A stretch of DNA of 64,000 nucleotides from JBCBCP01 sp039817385 (GCA_039817385.1 JBCBVY010000001.1:310001-374000); one strand, 5' to 3'; positions 49,790-58,340 are shown, numbered from the stretch's first letter. Program-made: numbers and translations. The notes: generated by a model from the sequence alone, not told the origin.

Positions 49790-51156
49790 ATGCTCGACCC
49801 CGTTCTGACCCGTATTGACGACGATCTGGATGCCGCGCTGGCGCGGTTGATGGACCTGCTACGTATCCCGTCGATCTCGACCGATCCAGCCTTTGCAGCG
49901 GATTGCCAAACGGCAGCGGACTGGCTGGTGGCCGATCTGCAAAGCCTTGGCGTGGACGCCTCCAAGCGCGAGACACCCGGCCACCCGATGGTCGTGGGCC
50001 ATGTGGCGGGGAACGGCCCGCACCTGCTGTTCTATGGCCACTACGACGTGCAGCCGGTTGACCCGCTGGCGCTGTGGGACAGGGACCCGTTTGACCCGCA
50101 GATCGAGGAGACCCCGGCGGGCCGCGTGATCCGCGGGCGCGGCGCGGCGGACGACAAGGGCCAGCTAATGACCTTTATCGAAGCGTGCCGGGCCTGGAAG
50201 GCCGAACACGGCGCGCTGCCCTGCCGCATCACATTCTTCTTTGAAGGCGAAGAAGAATCCGGCTCCCCCTCCCTCGTGCCGTTCCTGCAGGAAAATGCGG
50301 ACGAGCTGCGCGCCGATCTGGCGCTGATCTGTGACACGGCGCTCTTTGAATCGAAGGTGCCAGCGATCACCACCATGCTGCGCGGCCTTCTGGGTAAGAA
50401 ATCCACGTCACCGCCTCGAACAAAGACCTGCACTCGGGCATGTATGGCGGCATCGCGATGAACCCGATCCGGGTGCTGACAAAGGTACTGGCAGGCCTGC
50501 ATGACGAGACAGGCCGCGTCACCGTGCCGGGGTTCTATGACGGCGTTGAAGAGCTGCCGGACGCGCTGCGCCAGCAATGGCAGGGCCTTGCCTTCGATCA
50601 CGCGGCCTTTCTCGGCGATGTGGGCCTCTCGGTGCCCGCCGGAGAGCAGGACCGCACCCCGCTCGAGATGATCTGGTCCCGCCCGACCTGCGACGTGAAC
50701 GGTATCTGGGGCGGCTATTCAGGGGATGGCTTCAAGACGGTGCTGCCGTCCGAGGCCCACGCAAAAGTCAGCTTCCGCCTTGTCAGCCAGCAGGACCCGC
50801 ACGCGATCCGCGAAAACTTTCGCGCGATGGTCCGCGCCGGGATGCCGCCCGATTGCGCGGTCACGTTCACCGGCCACGGCGCCGCGCAGGCGGGCGCCTT
50901 CGACATCTCCGATCCGGCCTTTGAGCGCGCCCGCGCGGCCCTGAGCGCGGAATGGGGCGTGCCGGCCGCCTATATCGGCTGCGGCGGGTCGATCCCGATC
51001 GCGGGGCACTTTCAGGACATCCTCGGCATGACGCCCATGCTGGTCGGATTTGGCAAGGATGACGACCAGATCCACTCGCCCAACGAGAAATACGATGTGG
51101 AGAGTTTTCACAAAGGGATGCGCAGCTGGGCGCGGATCCTGGCAGCGTTGGTTTGA
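49790..51156 (+). pseudogene. M20-family dipeptidase, frameshifted at about 50395
   Basis: The region encodes one complete M20 peptidase of about 455 residues, but the reading frame breaks near 50395. The first frame (49790-50461) holds the zinc and catalytic motifs LLFYGHYDVQPVD, GRGAADDKGQ and EGEEESGSPS; the second (in frame to 51156) continues after IHVTASNKDLHSGMYGGIAMNP and ends with KDDDQIHSPNEKYD. Adding one G after GGT at 50393-50395 restores GLLGEEIHVTASNKDLHSG. The gene could be recently inactivated or the base lost in sequencing. Confidence 0.8.
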
Positions 51157-51189
51157 GATGCCTCTACAGCCGTGTCTCTTTCAAAGGCG

Positions 51190-51275
51190 GGAGTGGAGGC
51201 CAGCCCGTCGCCCCTTGAGCTCGGACCAATGGCGCGCAGTAGGCGACCCCCCGGCATATTTGCCGCCAAAAGAAG
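51190..51275 (-). repeat. Dispersed intergenic element, copy 3 (inverted, interrupted)
   Basis: GGAGTGGAGGCCAGCCC (51190-51206) and, after about 40 bp, CCCCCCGGCATATTTGCC (51247-51264) then AAAAGAAG: a reversed, degraded copy of the element at 51413-51462. It lies just behind the M20 gene. Confidence 0.55.
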
Positions 51276-51412
51276 GGAAGAGGAGCGCGCGGTCCTCGTG
51301 CGCCCCTCTCGGGTCAGACGTATTCGCCTTCTCCTGGCACGGCCATCGGCATTCCTGCCTGTACCGCGCTTCCAAGATCGCACCAAGATGGTTAACGAAG
51401 CCTGAAGCCCCT

Positions 51413-51462
51413 CTTCTTCTGGCCAAAAATATTCCGGGGGTGTGGGGGCTGGCCCCCACTCC
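51413..51462 (+). repeat. Dispersed intergenic element, copy 4
   Basis: A 50-bp element CTTCTTCTGGCC, then AAAAATATTCCGGGGGTG, a hairpin GGGGGC-TG-GCCCCC and ACTCC. It resembles copies at 20463-20513 and, inverted, at 41923-42088 and 51190-51275. It sits immediately before the dehalogenase-like gene. The rest of the 318-bp gap 51157-51474 shows no gene. Confidence 0.6.
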
Positions 51463-51474
51463 GGCAGGTGCCAC

Positions 51475-52350
51475 ATGATCCACGGGTTCAAGCAGCGCAC
51501 GGCGCGCGCCAATGGCCAGACCATCGCCTACGCCACAGGGGGCAGCGGCCCGCCCATCCTGCTGCTGCACGGCTTCCCGCAGACCCACGCGATGTGGCAC
51601 GGGATTGCACCCGCGCTGGCGCAGCACTTTACCGTGGTGGCCGCGGACCTGCGCGGCTACGGCGCCTCGTCCAAGCCCGAGGGGACCGAGCCCTACCGGT
51701 TCCGCCATATGGCAGCGGATATGGCCGCGCTGATGACCGGGCTTGGCTTTGAACGGTTCCATCTTGTCGGCCATGACCGCGGCGCGCGGGTGTCGCACCG
51801 GCTCGCGCTGGATCATGAGGCCCGGGTGCAAAGCCTCACGCTCATGGACATCGTGCCGACGCACCTGCTGCTGACCGAGCTGCGCTACGAGGTGGCGCAG
51901 GCTTATTACCACTGGTTCTTCCTCGCGCAGCCGTCCCCCAAGCCCGAGCGCATGATTGCGGCGGACCCCGACAGCTATTTCGAAAGCCTGCTCGGGGCAT
52001 GGGGGCCGGACGGGCTGGCCGCCTTTGACGCGCAAGCGCTGGGGGCGTACCGGGCGGCGTGGCGCCTGCCCGACACGATCCGCGGTATGTGCGCCGACTA
52101 CCGCGCGGCCTTGAAATACGATGTGGCGGACGATGCTGAAGATCTGGGGCGGCGGGTCGCCTGCCCCGCGCTCGTGCTTTATGGCGCGGACGGGATCATG
52201 GCGCGGCAGTTCGATGTGCCGGGAACCTGGGCGGACAGGCTTGCCGATATACGCAGCGCGGCGATCCCGGGCGGGCATTTCTTTCCCGACACGGCGCCCG
52301 AACAAACAACACAAGCGCTGCTGAGTTTTCTGCAGCGCCGCGAATTTTGA
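51475..52350 (+). CDS. Alpha/beta hydrolase, fluoroacetate/haloacetate dehalogenase-like
   Basis: A 291-residue alpha/beta hydrolase resembling fluoroacetate dehalogenases. The nucleophile is Asp101 (not Ser) in LVGHDRGARVSHR, with Arg102 and Arg105 as in dehalogenases; Asp125 (MDIVPT) and His268 (GGHFF) complete the triad. His146-Trp147 (YYHWFFL) and Tyr209 (CADYRA) match the halide pocket of the Rhodopseudomonas enzyme in spacing. ATG at 51475 has an AGGTG ribosome site. The stop lies in the loop of a hairpin element. Substrate assumed, not shown; other haloacids or epoxides remain possible. Confidence 0.78.
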   Translation: MIHGFKQRTARANGQTIAYATGGSGPPILLLHGFPQTHAMWHGIAPALAQHFTVVAADLRGYGASSKPEGTEPYRFRHMAADMAALMTGLGFERFHLVGHDRGARVSHRLALDHEARVQSLTLMDIVPTHLLLTELRYEVAQAYYHWFFLAQPSPKPERMIAADPDSYFESLLGAWGPDGLAAFDAQALGAYRAAWRLPDTIRGMCADYRAALKYDVADDAEDLGRRVACPALVLYGADGIMARQFDVPGTWADRLADIRSAAIPGGHFFPDTAPEQTTQALLSFLQRREF

Positions 52351-52383
52351 AAATTCGCCGCCCCTCGATCCTTCAAGGATCGA
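52340..52383 (+). repeat. Double-hairpin element, copy 4 (over the dehalogenase stop)
   Basis: GCGAATTTT-G-AAAATTCGC (52340-52358) contains the stop codon TGA (52348-52350) in its loop, then CGCCCC, then TCGATCCTT-C-AAGGATCGA (52365-52383). Convergent glycosyltransferase gene ends at 52390. Confidence 0.7.
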
Positions 52384-52389
52384 CCCCGC

Positions 52390-53262
52390 TCAGAAGATCC
52401 CGTTGAACCGCTCCGGCAGGTGGTACTGCACTTTGTAGTCAGGCCGCGCGAACTCATAATAGCCCGTTGTGCCGCGGGCACCAAAGCTGCGGTGCATGCG
52501 TTTGCGCACGTAGCCCAGGTCAAACCCGTCCTCCATCGGCATCTGCGCGAAGGCGTCGAAAACCTCCCGGTCCTCGCCCCGCGCCTCAGCGAACCAGTGG
52601 CGCCCGATGGCGGTGTCCTTAACCCCCGCACCAATGTCCGAGGTCACACCGTTGCGCCGGTCCATCGCCTCCACATATGCACCGAAATCCGCGAATTTCA
52701 GGTGCATCAGGTACAGGAAATCCGGCGCGTGCAGCTTCGGGTACTGGGTAAAGTGCCCGCCCCGCGCGATCTTGGTTGGCGCCGACACGATGCAGGGCTT
52801 GGAGTAATGCGGCGCAAGGCGCACATGCCGGCGCGGCCCGAGGATCATGTCCGCCGCGCTCTCCGCCTCGATATCGATCCGGTGCAGCACCTCTAGCCCC
52901 ACAGGGGTGAACACCCGATCCTCCGGTGCGCCTTCCAGCCAGCCTTTGAGCGTTTTGCCCTCAGACGGGTCAACCACCACCAGCTCGTCCACATCGCCCA
53001 CGATCACGTGCCGGTAGTAGCGGCGCAAACCGTTCACCATGTTGTTCAGAAGGCCCCAGCGCTTCACGTCGAAATTCTTGTGCGGGTCCCCGGGGATGCC
53101 GATGATGTTGCAGCCCGCCGCCAGCGCCGCCACCTCGGACCCGCGGCCGTGATTGATGATGTAGCAGTTCTCGCGCCCGAACATCTCACCGTAATGGCGC
53201 AGCCAGGCGCGCAGAAAAAACGCATCGTCACGGACCATCGTGACCACAGCGGCCAGTTGCAT
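52390..53262 (-). CDS. Glycosyltransferase family 2-like protein
   Basis: A 290-residue GT-A type glycosyltransferase: LAAVVTMVRDDAFFLRAWLRH at the N-terminus, VIVGDVDELVVVDPSEGKT with the DxD metal motif, and conserved YPKLHAPDFLYLMHL. Sugar donor and acceptor unknown; capsule or exopolysaccharide likely by family. I take ATG at 53262, which has AGAGGTGA nearby, over GTG at 53271. Divergent from the sulfotransferase-like gene. Confidence 0.78.
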   Translation of the reverse strand: MQLAAVVTMVRDDAFFLRAWLRHYGEMFGRENCYIINHGRGSEVAALAAGCNIIGIPGDPHKNFDVKRWGLLNNMVNGLRRYYRHVIVGDVDELVVVDPSEGKTLKGWLEGAPEDRVFTPVGLEVLHRIDIEAESAADMILGPRRHVRLAPHYSKPCIVSAPTKIARGGHFTQYPKLHAPDFLYLMHLKFADFGAYVEAMDRRNGVTSDIGAGVKDTAIGRHWFAEARGEDREVFDAFAQMPMEDGFDLGYVRKRMHRSFGARGTTGYYEFARPDYKVQYHLPERFNGIF

Positions 53263-53387
53263 ATCGCTCACCTCTTTACCCGGCGCATCCTTCGCCTTGC
53301 GCGGCAGTGTAAACGAGGGTTTTGTAATCGGGAATCGTTAATATTGAGGGTCTCGCCCTGCTTCTCCCTGACTTTGCCAAAACCGGC

Positions 53388-54104
53388 TTGCTGATCCAGC
53401 GCCGCGGCGACACGCCCATAACGCGCATCAACGTGCTGGGCGAGCGGTCTTCGGGCACCAATTTCGTCAAGCGCTTGATCGGGCAGAACTCCGCCTTGCG
53501 CCCGGTGGAGCTGCTGGGCTGGAAGCACGGCTTTCCCTCGGTGGCGGCGATCCCGCCCGACATTGCGGTGGTCCTTTGCGTGCGGCGGGCGGAGGATTGG
53601 GCGCGGTCTATGTTCGCCAAACCCTGGCATACCAGCCCCGCGATGCAGGCCCTGCCCTTTTCCGCGTTCCTCCGCGCGGAGTGGGACACGCGGCTGGATA
53701 AGATGCGCTATTTCGAGGGGATCGGCCTGCCCGCCGCCCAAGGCCAGCCCCTGCAGCTGGATCGCCATCCGCTCACAGGCGCGCGGTTCGAGAACCTTTT
53801 CGCCCTGCGGCGGGCCAAGCTGGCGGGGCTGCTGAGCTACCTTGCGCGGGACTGCACGGTGGTGCTTTGCCGGATGGAAGAGGCGCAGGCGGACCCGGAG
53901 CGCTTTCTGGGACGGGTTCTGGCGCCGCTGGGCCACAGCCCGGATGCCAAGTTCAAACCGGTGGTCAAGCGGCTCGGCTCGCGCTTTGCCCCGGCGGTCG
54001 CGGGGCGCCCTGCCCCGCCTGCGCAGATGAGTGAGACCGATCGCGCCTTCATGTGGACGCAGTTGGACGCGGCTCAGGAAACGGCGCTAGGCTATGAAGG
54101 ATAA
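53388..54104 (+). CDS. Sulfotransferase-like P-loop protein
   Basis: A 238-residue protein with a P-loop type start TRINVLGERSSGTNFVKRLIG, resembling PAPS-dependent sulfotransferases, and a WARSMFAKPWHTS segment; the C-terminal half is helical and Arg-rich. The start is uncertain: TTG at 53388 keeps the P-loop, but CTG at 53358 has a better ribosome site (GAGGG). It overlaps the thioesterase gene by 11 bp. Sulfate transfer to a sugar would fit the neighbouring glycosyltransferase (inference). Confidence 0.65.
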   Translation: MLIQRRGDTPITRINVLGERSSGTNFVKRLIGQNSALRPVELLGWKHGFPSVAAIPPDIAVVLCVRRAEDWARSMFAKPWHTSPAMQALPFSAFLRAEWDTRLDKMRYFEGIGLPAAQGQPLQLDRHPLTGARFENLFALRRAKLAGLLSYLARDCTVVLCRMEEAQADPERFLGRVLAPLGHSPDAKFKPVVKRLGSRFAPAVAGRPAPPAQMSETDRAFMWTQLDAAQETALGYEG

Positions 54105-54537
54105 CGTAAAAAACCCGGATTTTGAGGTCGATGTGCGCGCGTCTTTTGCGCGTCAGGCGATCATGGAAACCCTCGGCGCGGACCTGTCGGAGGTGCAGCC
54201 TGGGCGGGTCGTGATCGACCTTCCCTTTCAAGCCGCCTTCACGCAGCAGCATGGCTTCTTGCATGCCGGGATTGTCACGGCAGGGCTCGATTCGGCCTGC
54301 GGCTATGCGGCGATGACGCTGATGCCCAAGGGCGCCGCGGTTCTGACGGTGGAGCTGAAAACATCGCTGATGTCACCCGCCCGCGGCGCGCGGTTTCGCT
54401 GCGCGGCAGAGGTGGTGAAGGCGGGCCGCACGCTGAGCTTTGCCGAAGCGCGGTGCACGGCACCGGACGGGACCCTTGTGGCGCGCCTGTCGGCCACGTT
54501 GATGACCATCGAGGGGCGTGCGGACGTGTCCGGGTGA
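54094..54537 (+). CDS. PaaI-type hotdog thioesterase
   Basis: A 147-residue hotdog thioesterase that hydrolyses acyl-CoA, often of aromatic acids. The signature HGFLHAGIVTAGLDSACGYAAMT is that of PaaI, with the catalytic Asp/His region, and the strands GAAVLTVELKTSLMSPARG and TLSFAEARCTAPDGTLVARLSATLMTI follow. Starts inside the previous gene, so likely translationally coupled. Followed by a strong terminator. Substrate unknown. Confidence 0.88.
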   Translation: MKDNVKNPDFEVDVRASFARQAIMETLGADLSEVQPGRVVIDLPFQAAFTQQHGFLHAGIVTAGLDSACGYAAMTLMPKGAAVLTVELKTSLMSPARGARFRCAAEVVKAGRTLSFAEARCTAPDGTLVARLSATLMTIEGRADVSG

Positions 54538-54564
54538 ATTGGCCCGCTGCGGGACCATAAAACA

Positions 54565-54592
54565 AAAAGGCTCCCGCCAAGGGGCGCCTTTT
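54565..54592. terminator. Bidirectional terminator between thioesterase and tRNA-Asp
   Basis: AAAAGGC (54565-54571) and GCCTTTT (54586-54592) close a stem over a GC-rich loop; both strands end with T-runs, so it can terminate the thioesterase gene on the plus strand and the tRNA on the minus strand. Confidence 0.7.
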
Positions 54593-54604
54593 GCACGACA
54601 GCAG

Positions 54605-54681
54605 TGGCGCGGTTGACGGGGCTCGAACCCGCGACCCCCGGCGTGACAGGCCGGTACTCTAACCAACTGAGCTACAACCGC
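54605..54681 (-). tRNA. tRNA-Asp (GUC)
   Basis: The minus strand folds as a full cloverleaf: acceptor GCGGTTG/CAACCGC, D-arm GTAGCTCAGTTGGTTAGAG, anticodon GUC at 54645-54647, T-arm GGTTCGAGCCCC, discriminator G and encoded CCA. A single standard tRNA gene for aspartate. Confidence 0.97.
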
Positions 54682-54754
54682 CCGCTGCGTTTGGGCGTAA
54701 TATGGGCGGGGCGCGGGGGCGTCAAGCACTCAATGTCGCGGAGCGGGGCAAAAT

Positions 54755-55693
54755 TTACGCGTCAGCCCGGCGGTCCGCGCGGAAGGCCACATAAAGCCCA
54801 GAGGCGATGATGATCACCGCGCCCGCCGCCACGTACACACCGGGGATTTCGGCAAAGAACAGCCAGCCCCAAAGCGTCGCGTAGATCAGCAGCGTGTATT
54901 CGAAGGGGGCGACGGTCGCCGCGCGGCTGAGGCGGTAGGCCTGAGAGATGGTGTAGCCAATGCAAGCCGACAGCACGCCAAGGCCGATCAGAACGGCCCA
55001 GTCACCCAGGGGCGGCCAGCTCCAGGCCCGCAGCAGGAACTGCACGGGCGCCGCATGGTCCGGCGAAAAGAACCGCCCGTCGCCAGCGATGGCAAAGAAG
55101 GCGAGGCTGCTAAGGATGAACGCGCTTTGGAGATAGATCGCCATCGCGGAGGCGCGGCTTTGCCCGCCCAGTTTGCGGGTCAGCACAGACATGCCCGCAT
55201 AGCCCGCCGCCGCCAGAAGTGGCAGCACCGTCGCCCAGCCCGCCGCAACATCCCTACCGGAGATTTGCGGCCAGAGCATGACCAGAACGCCGCCAAAGCC
55301 GACCAGCACCGCCGCAGCGCGGCGCGGGCCAACCCATTCGCCCAGCACCGGGCCGGACATCACCGTGATCAGCAGCGGCGCGATGAAGTAAAGCGCCGTG
55401 GCCTTGGCCAGCGGCATCGCGACAATGGCGGCATAGAAGGACAGGTTGGCCAGCACAACCAGCACCGCGCGCAGGGCGTGCAGGCCCGGGCGCTGTGTGC
55501 GCAGCAGCGCAAAGCCCCCTTCAAGCTGCAGGACGATCAGCGAAAAGCAGATGCCGATCCCGTTGCGGAAAAAGACAATCTGATGCAGCGCATAGTCGCC
55601 CGACAGTGTCTTGATCAGCAGATCATTGACCGAGATGAAGAGCATTCCGGCCATCATAAAGACGATGCCAATGCGGCCGGGATCCTGGGTCAT
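54755..55693 (-). CDS. EamA/DMT-family transporter
   Basis: A 312-residue membrane transporter with two EamA repeats of about five helices each: GIVFMMAGMLFISVNDLLIK and LRAVLVVLANLSFYAAIVAM in the first, VLPLLAAAGYAGMSVLTRK and APFEYTLLIYATLWGWLFFAEIP in the second. Such proteins export or import metabolites such as amino acids. ATG at 55693 chosen over TTG at 55711. Substrate unknown. Confidence 0.88.
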   Translation of the reverse strand: MTQDPGRIGIVFMMAGMLFISVNDLLIKTLSGDYALHQIVFFRNGIGICFSLIVLQLEGGFALLRTQRPGLHALRAVLVVLANLSFYAAIVAMPLAKATALYFIAPLLITVMSGPVLGEWVGPRRAAAVLVGFGGVLVMLWPQISGRDVAAGWATVLPLLAAAGYAGMSVLTRKLGGQSRASAMAIYLQSAFILSSLAFFAIAGDGRFFSPDHAAPVQFLLRAWSWPPLGDWAVLIGLGVLSACIGYTISQAYRLSRAATVAPFEYTLLIYATLWGWLFFAEIPGVYVAAGAVIIIASGLYVAFRADRRADA

Positions 55694-55771
55694 GAGCGGT
55701 TGCACGTGCAAGTCATAGCGCCGCGTTACCCGAATGCGCCGCGCGGCTCAACGCTGCGCGCGGCGCGGGGT

Positions 55772-55841
55772 CAAATCTTCAAGATTTGGCGCGGGTCGAT
55801 CCTTGTAAGGATCGATGGCCCGCAATCCTTCAAAGGATTGC
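55772..55841 (-). repeat. Triple-hairpin element, copy 5 (behind pirin)
   Basis: CAAATCTT-C-AAGATTTG (55772-55788), TCGATCCTT-GT-AAGGATCGA (55796-55815) and GCAATCCTT-CA-AAGGATTGC (55822-55841), all perfect, lie ten bases behind the pirin stop. The second shares its arms with copies 1 and 4. Confidence 0.7.
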
Positions 55842-55851
55842 CCGGGCCGGT

Positions 55852-56790
55852 TCACTTCTCGGGCAGCGGGATGAATTCCTGATCATCCCCGGGCGGCAGT
55901 TGGAAGCGGCCGTGGGCCCAGTCGCCGGCGCGCCATGCCTCTTTGGCCGCGTCGATCCGGTCCTTGGAGCTTGCCACGAAGTTCCACCAGATGTGCCGCG
56001 GCCCCCCGAGGGTTTCCCCGCCCAGAAGCATGAGGCGCGCGCCTTGGTCTCCGGCCTTGAGGCTGATGCGGTCGCCGGGGCGGAAGACCATCATCTGGCC
56101 CGCTTCAAAGGTGTCGCCCGCCACCGTGATCGAGCCTTGGGTGACATACACCCCGCGGTCCTCGTGATTGTCGGGCAGCGGGATGGCCGCGCCCGCCTCC
56201 AGCACCGCATCGGCGTAGAACATCTCCGAGAATGTGCGCACCGGCGCGGTCTCGCCCCAGGCGGTGCCGAGGATCATGCGGACCTGTTTGCCCTCCCCTT
56301 CCAGCTCGGGCAGCGTGTCCTTGGGCGCGTGTTCAAACGCCGCCGGGGCGTCTTCGTGCTCCTCGGGCAGCGCGACCCAGGTCTGGATGCCAAAAAGACT
56401 GTGGGGGTTCTGGCGCACCGCGCCATCGGCGCGTTCGGAATGGGTGATGCCGTGGCCCGCCACCATCCAGTTCACCGCGCCGGGTTCAATCCAGCTGTCG
56501 GTGCCGAGGCTGTCGCGGTGGTGGATCTTGCCGCGGTACAGATACGTCACCGTGGCGAGGCCGATATGGGGGTGCGGGCGCACGTCGATGCCCTGCCCCG
56601 TCACAAACTCGGCGGGGCCCATCTGGTCGAAGAAGATAAAGGGGCCGACCATCTGGCGCTTGGGCGCGGGCAAGGCGCGGCGCACTTCAAAGCCGCCCAG
56701 ATCGCGGGCGCGCGGGACGATGACCGTCTCGATCGCGTCAATTGCGTCGCCGGTCGGGCAGTCTGGGTCGAGGGCGGGGTTCCAGCTCAT
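55852..56790 (-). CDS. Pirin-family protein
   Basis: A 312-residue bicupin pirin. The N-terminal cupin has DVRPHPHIGLATVTYLYRGKIHHRDS with the metal-binding histidines (two in HPHIGL, one in IHHRDS) and the glutamate in HSERAD near GHGITHSE; the C-terminal cupin is VYVTQGSITVAGDTFEAGQMM. Some pirins have quercetinase-like activity. ATG at 56790 begins the normal family N-terminus. Confidence 0.88.
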   Translation of the reverse strand: MSWNPALDPDCPTGDAIDAIETVIVPRARDLGGFEVRRALPAPKRQMVGPFIFFDQMGPAEFVTGQGIDVRPHPHIGLATVTYLYRGKIHHRDSLGTDSWIEPGAVNWMVAGHGITHSERADGAVRQNPHSLFGIQTWVALPEEHEDAPAAFEHAPKDTLPELEGEGKQVRMILGTAWGETAPVRTFSEMFYADAVLEAGAAIPLPDNHEDRGVYVTQGSITVAGDTFEAGQMMVFRPGDRISLKAGDQGARLMLLGGETLGGPRHIWWNFVASSKDRIDAAKEAWRAGDWAHGRFQLPPGDDQEFIPLPEK

Positions 56791-56974
56791 GGGCCTAGCC
56801 TTTCGCATGTCGTGTCGTTGCAGCGAAACATGGGGTTTGGCGCGCATCAAGCCAATTGCGCACGGCGGCACCAAAGGTCTGCGCGGCTGCGCAGGTCCGT
56901 GAGCGGTGCCATTGGGGGCAGATGGTGCCGCCGTGCAGGGGCTGCGCGCGCGCGGGCGCGCCGCCCGGGGCGTG

Positions 56975-57220
56975 TCAGCCCGCCTGACCCTTGAGGCTGA
57001 CGGCGGTTCGTTCCATGTCGGCGGCCATCAGGATCAGGCGGGCGACCTGCTGCGCCTCTTCCGAGCGGGCCAGCTCATAAGCGGCAAATTCCAGCAGCGG
57101 CGCAGCAGCCGCCAGCGCTGCTGCCGTACGGGCCGCGGCGGGCATCGCGTTCAGGCGATCGAGGACGGCGAGCACATCGGCAGGCAGGTCGCGGTTGTCG
57201 AAAAGGGGCAAATCATTCAT
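56975..57220 (-). CDS. Hypothetical protein, 81 residues
   Basis: An alpha-helical, alanine-rich soluble protein: MNDLPLFDNRDLPADVLAVL, then AAALAAAAPLLEFAAYELAR and VARLILMAADMERTAVSLKG. The amphipathic helices suggest a small regulatory or adaptor protein, but I do not recognise it. A start at 57229 (GTG) is possible. It precedes the orphan LuxR gene in the opposite sense of reading order, both on the minus strand. Confidence 0.55.
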   Translation of the reverse strand: MNDLPLFDNRDLPADVLAVLDRLNAMPAAARTAAALAAAAPLLEFAAYELARSEEAQQVARLILMAADMERTAVSLKGQAG

Positions 57221-57324
57221 CGGGCACACTCGCTAGGACTTGGGTGGGATATGGCGCTCCCTATTGACCAAGTTGACGTGCGCGTCATGTCACGGAGTCA
57301 CGCCACACGCGGCGTGCAGCTGCG

Positions 57325-58032
57325 TCAGGGGCTGATCAGGCCGGCGCCGATCCCCTCAATGGCAGCCGTCGTGCGGTCACGCACGCCGAGCTTGTGGTAG
57401 ACACGGCGCATCAGCGTGTCGACCGTGTGCGGCGACAGGCCAAGAATGTCGGCAATCACGCCGTTGGACTTGCCCCGCGCGATCCACTGGAGCACGTCCC
57501 GCTCGCGCTGGGACAGGTGTGGCTGTTCGCGGCGCTCCCGGGTCAGGGCGCAATATCGGACATGGGCCGCCTGCGCGGCGAACTGATATTCGAGGATCTG
57601 CTCGGACGTGGGCGCCGCCGCGTCGGGGGCAAACCCAAGGCCGACATAGCCATTGCGAAAGCCCGGGCCAAAGACTTGAAATGCAAGGCCGTTGCCGAGA
57701 TTGGCCGCTTCCATCTGTGACAGGTATGCGCGTTGCTGCGCGTTCAGCTGGACCAGATCGGGCACGTCCTTCCACAGGAACGGCTGCGCGTTCTGCATCG
57801 CGAAGTCTGTGATCGGGTCCACGAGGAACAGTTTATGCTGGATATAGTGGCACACCCAGCGTTGATCGAACCCTTCGGCTGCGACGGTGATGGCGTTGCG
57901 GTGCCCCTCGGTCGCGCTGATGTGGTGATAACTGATCTTCTCAAAACCTCGCGTGCGGAAATAGCGGTTCATCAGCTGCCACAGCGCCGCGGTGGTGGGT
58001 TGTGCGTCAATGGTTTGCAGCAGCTCACGCAT
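57325..58032 (-). CDS. LuxR-family autoinducer-binding regulator (solo)
   Basis: A 235-residue regulator. Residues 1-165 are an autoinducer-binding-type domain (GFEKISYHHISATEGHRN, with QRWVCHYIQHKLFLVDPIT); residues 170-232 are a LuxR HTH (LSQRERDVLQWIARGKSNGVIADILGLSPHTVDTLMRRVYHKL). No luxI homologue is in the window, so it is a solo, as commonly found in Roseobacter. The W-Y-D pocket residues vary. Ligand unknown. Confidence 0.85.
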   Translation of the reverse strand: MRELLQTIDAQPTTAALWQLMNRYFRTRGFEKISYHHISATEGHRNAITVAAEGFDQRWVCHYIQHKLFLVDPITDFAMQNAQPFLWKDVPDLVQLNAQQRAYLSQMEAANLGNGLAFQVFGPGFRNGYVGLGFAPDAAAPTSEQILEYQFAAQAAHVRYCALTRERREQPHLSQRERDVLQWIARGKSNGVIADILGLSPHTVDTLMRRVYHKLGVRDRTTAAIEGIGAGLISP

Positions 58033-58340
58033 GGGCGGGGCGCCCCGCGGGTCGCGGCACGGCCGGGTTGGCGCACGCGCTGAAACGGGTCATGGGCGGG
58101 CCTTTTTGACACCGCAAGCGGGCGCAACCTGACGGCTGGGCGATAAGAACACGGACCAAGGCGACGCCCCTCAGCGCGGAAAAGAAACCACCTGTAGCCC
58201 TACCACACTCAACGCCGCTACCCCAGCCAAAAGCGGCACGCCCGGTGCCAGAAGCGCACAAGAAATAGGCAGTTGCGCCGCCGCGCGGGCGCCGCAGCGC
58301 CAAATTGCGCCCCGCCGCTGTCCGGCGCCTGCCCCCCCGA

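Noticed and set aside
50393..50400. A programmed ribosomal frameshift in the M20 gene
   Set aside because: No slippery heptamer or downstream structure typical of programmed shifts; a one-base loss is simpler.
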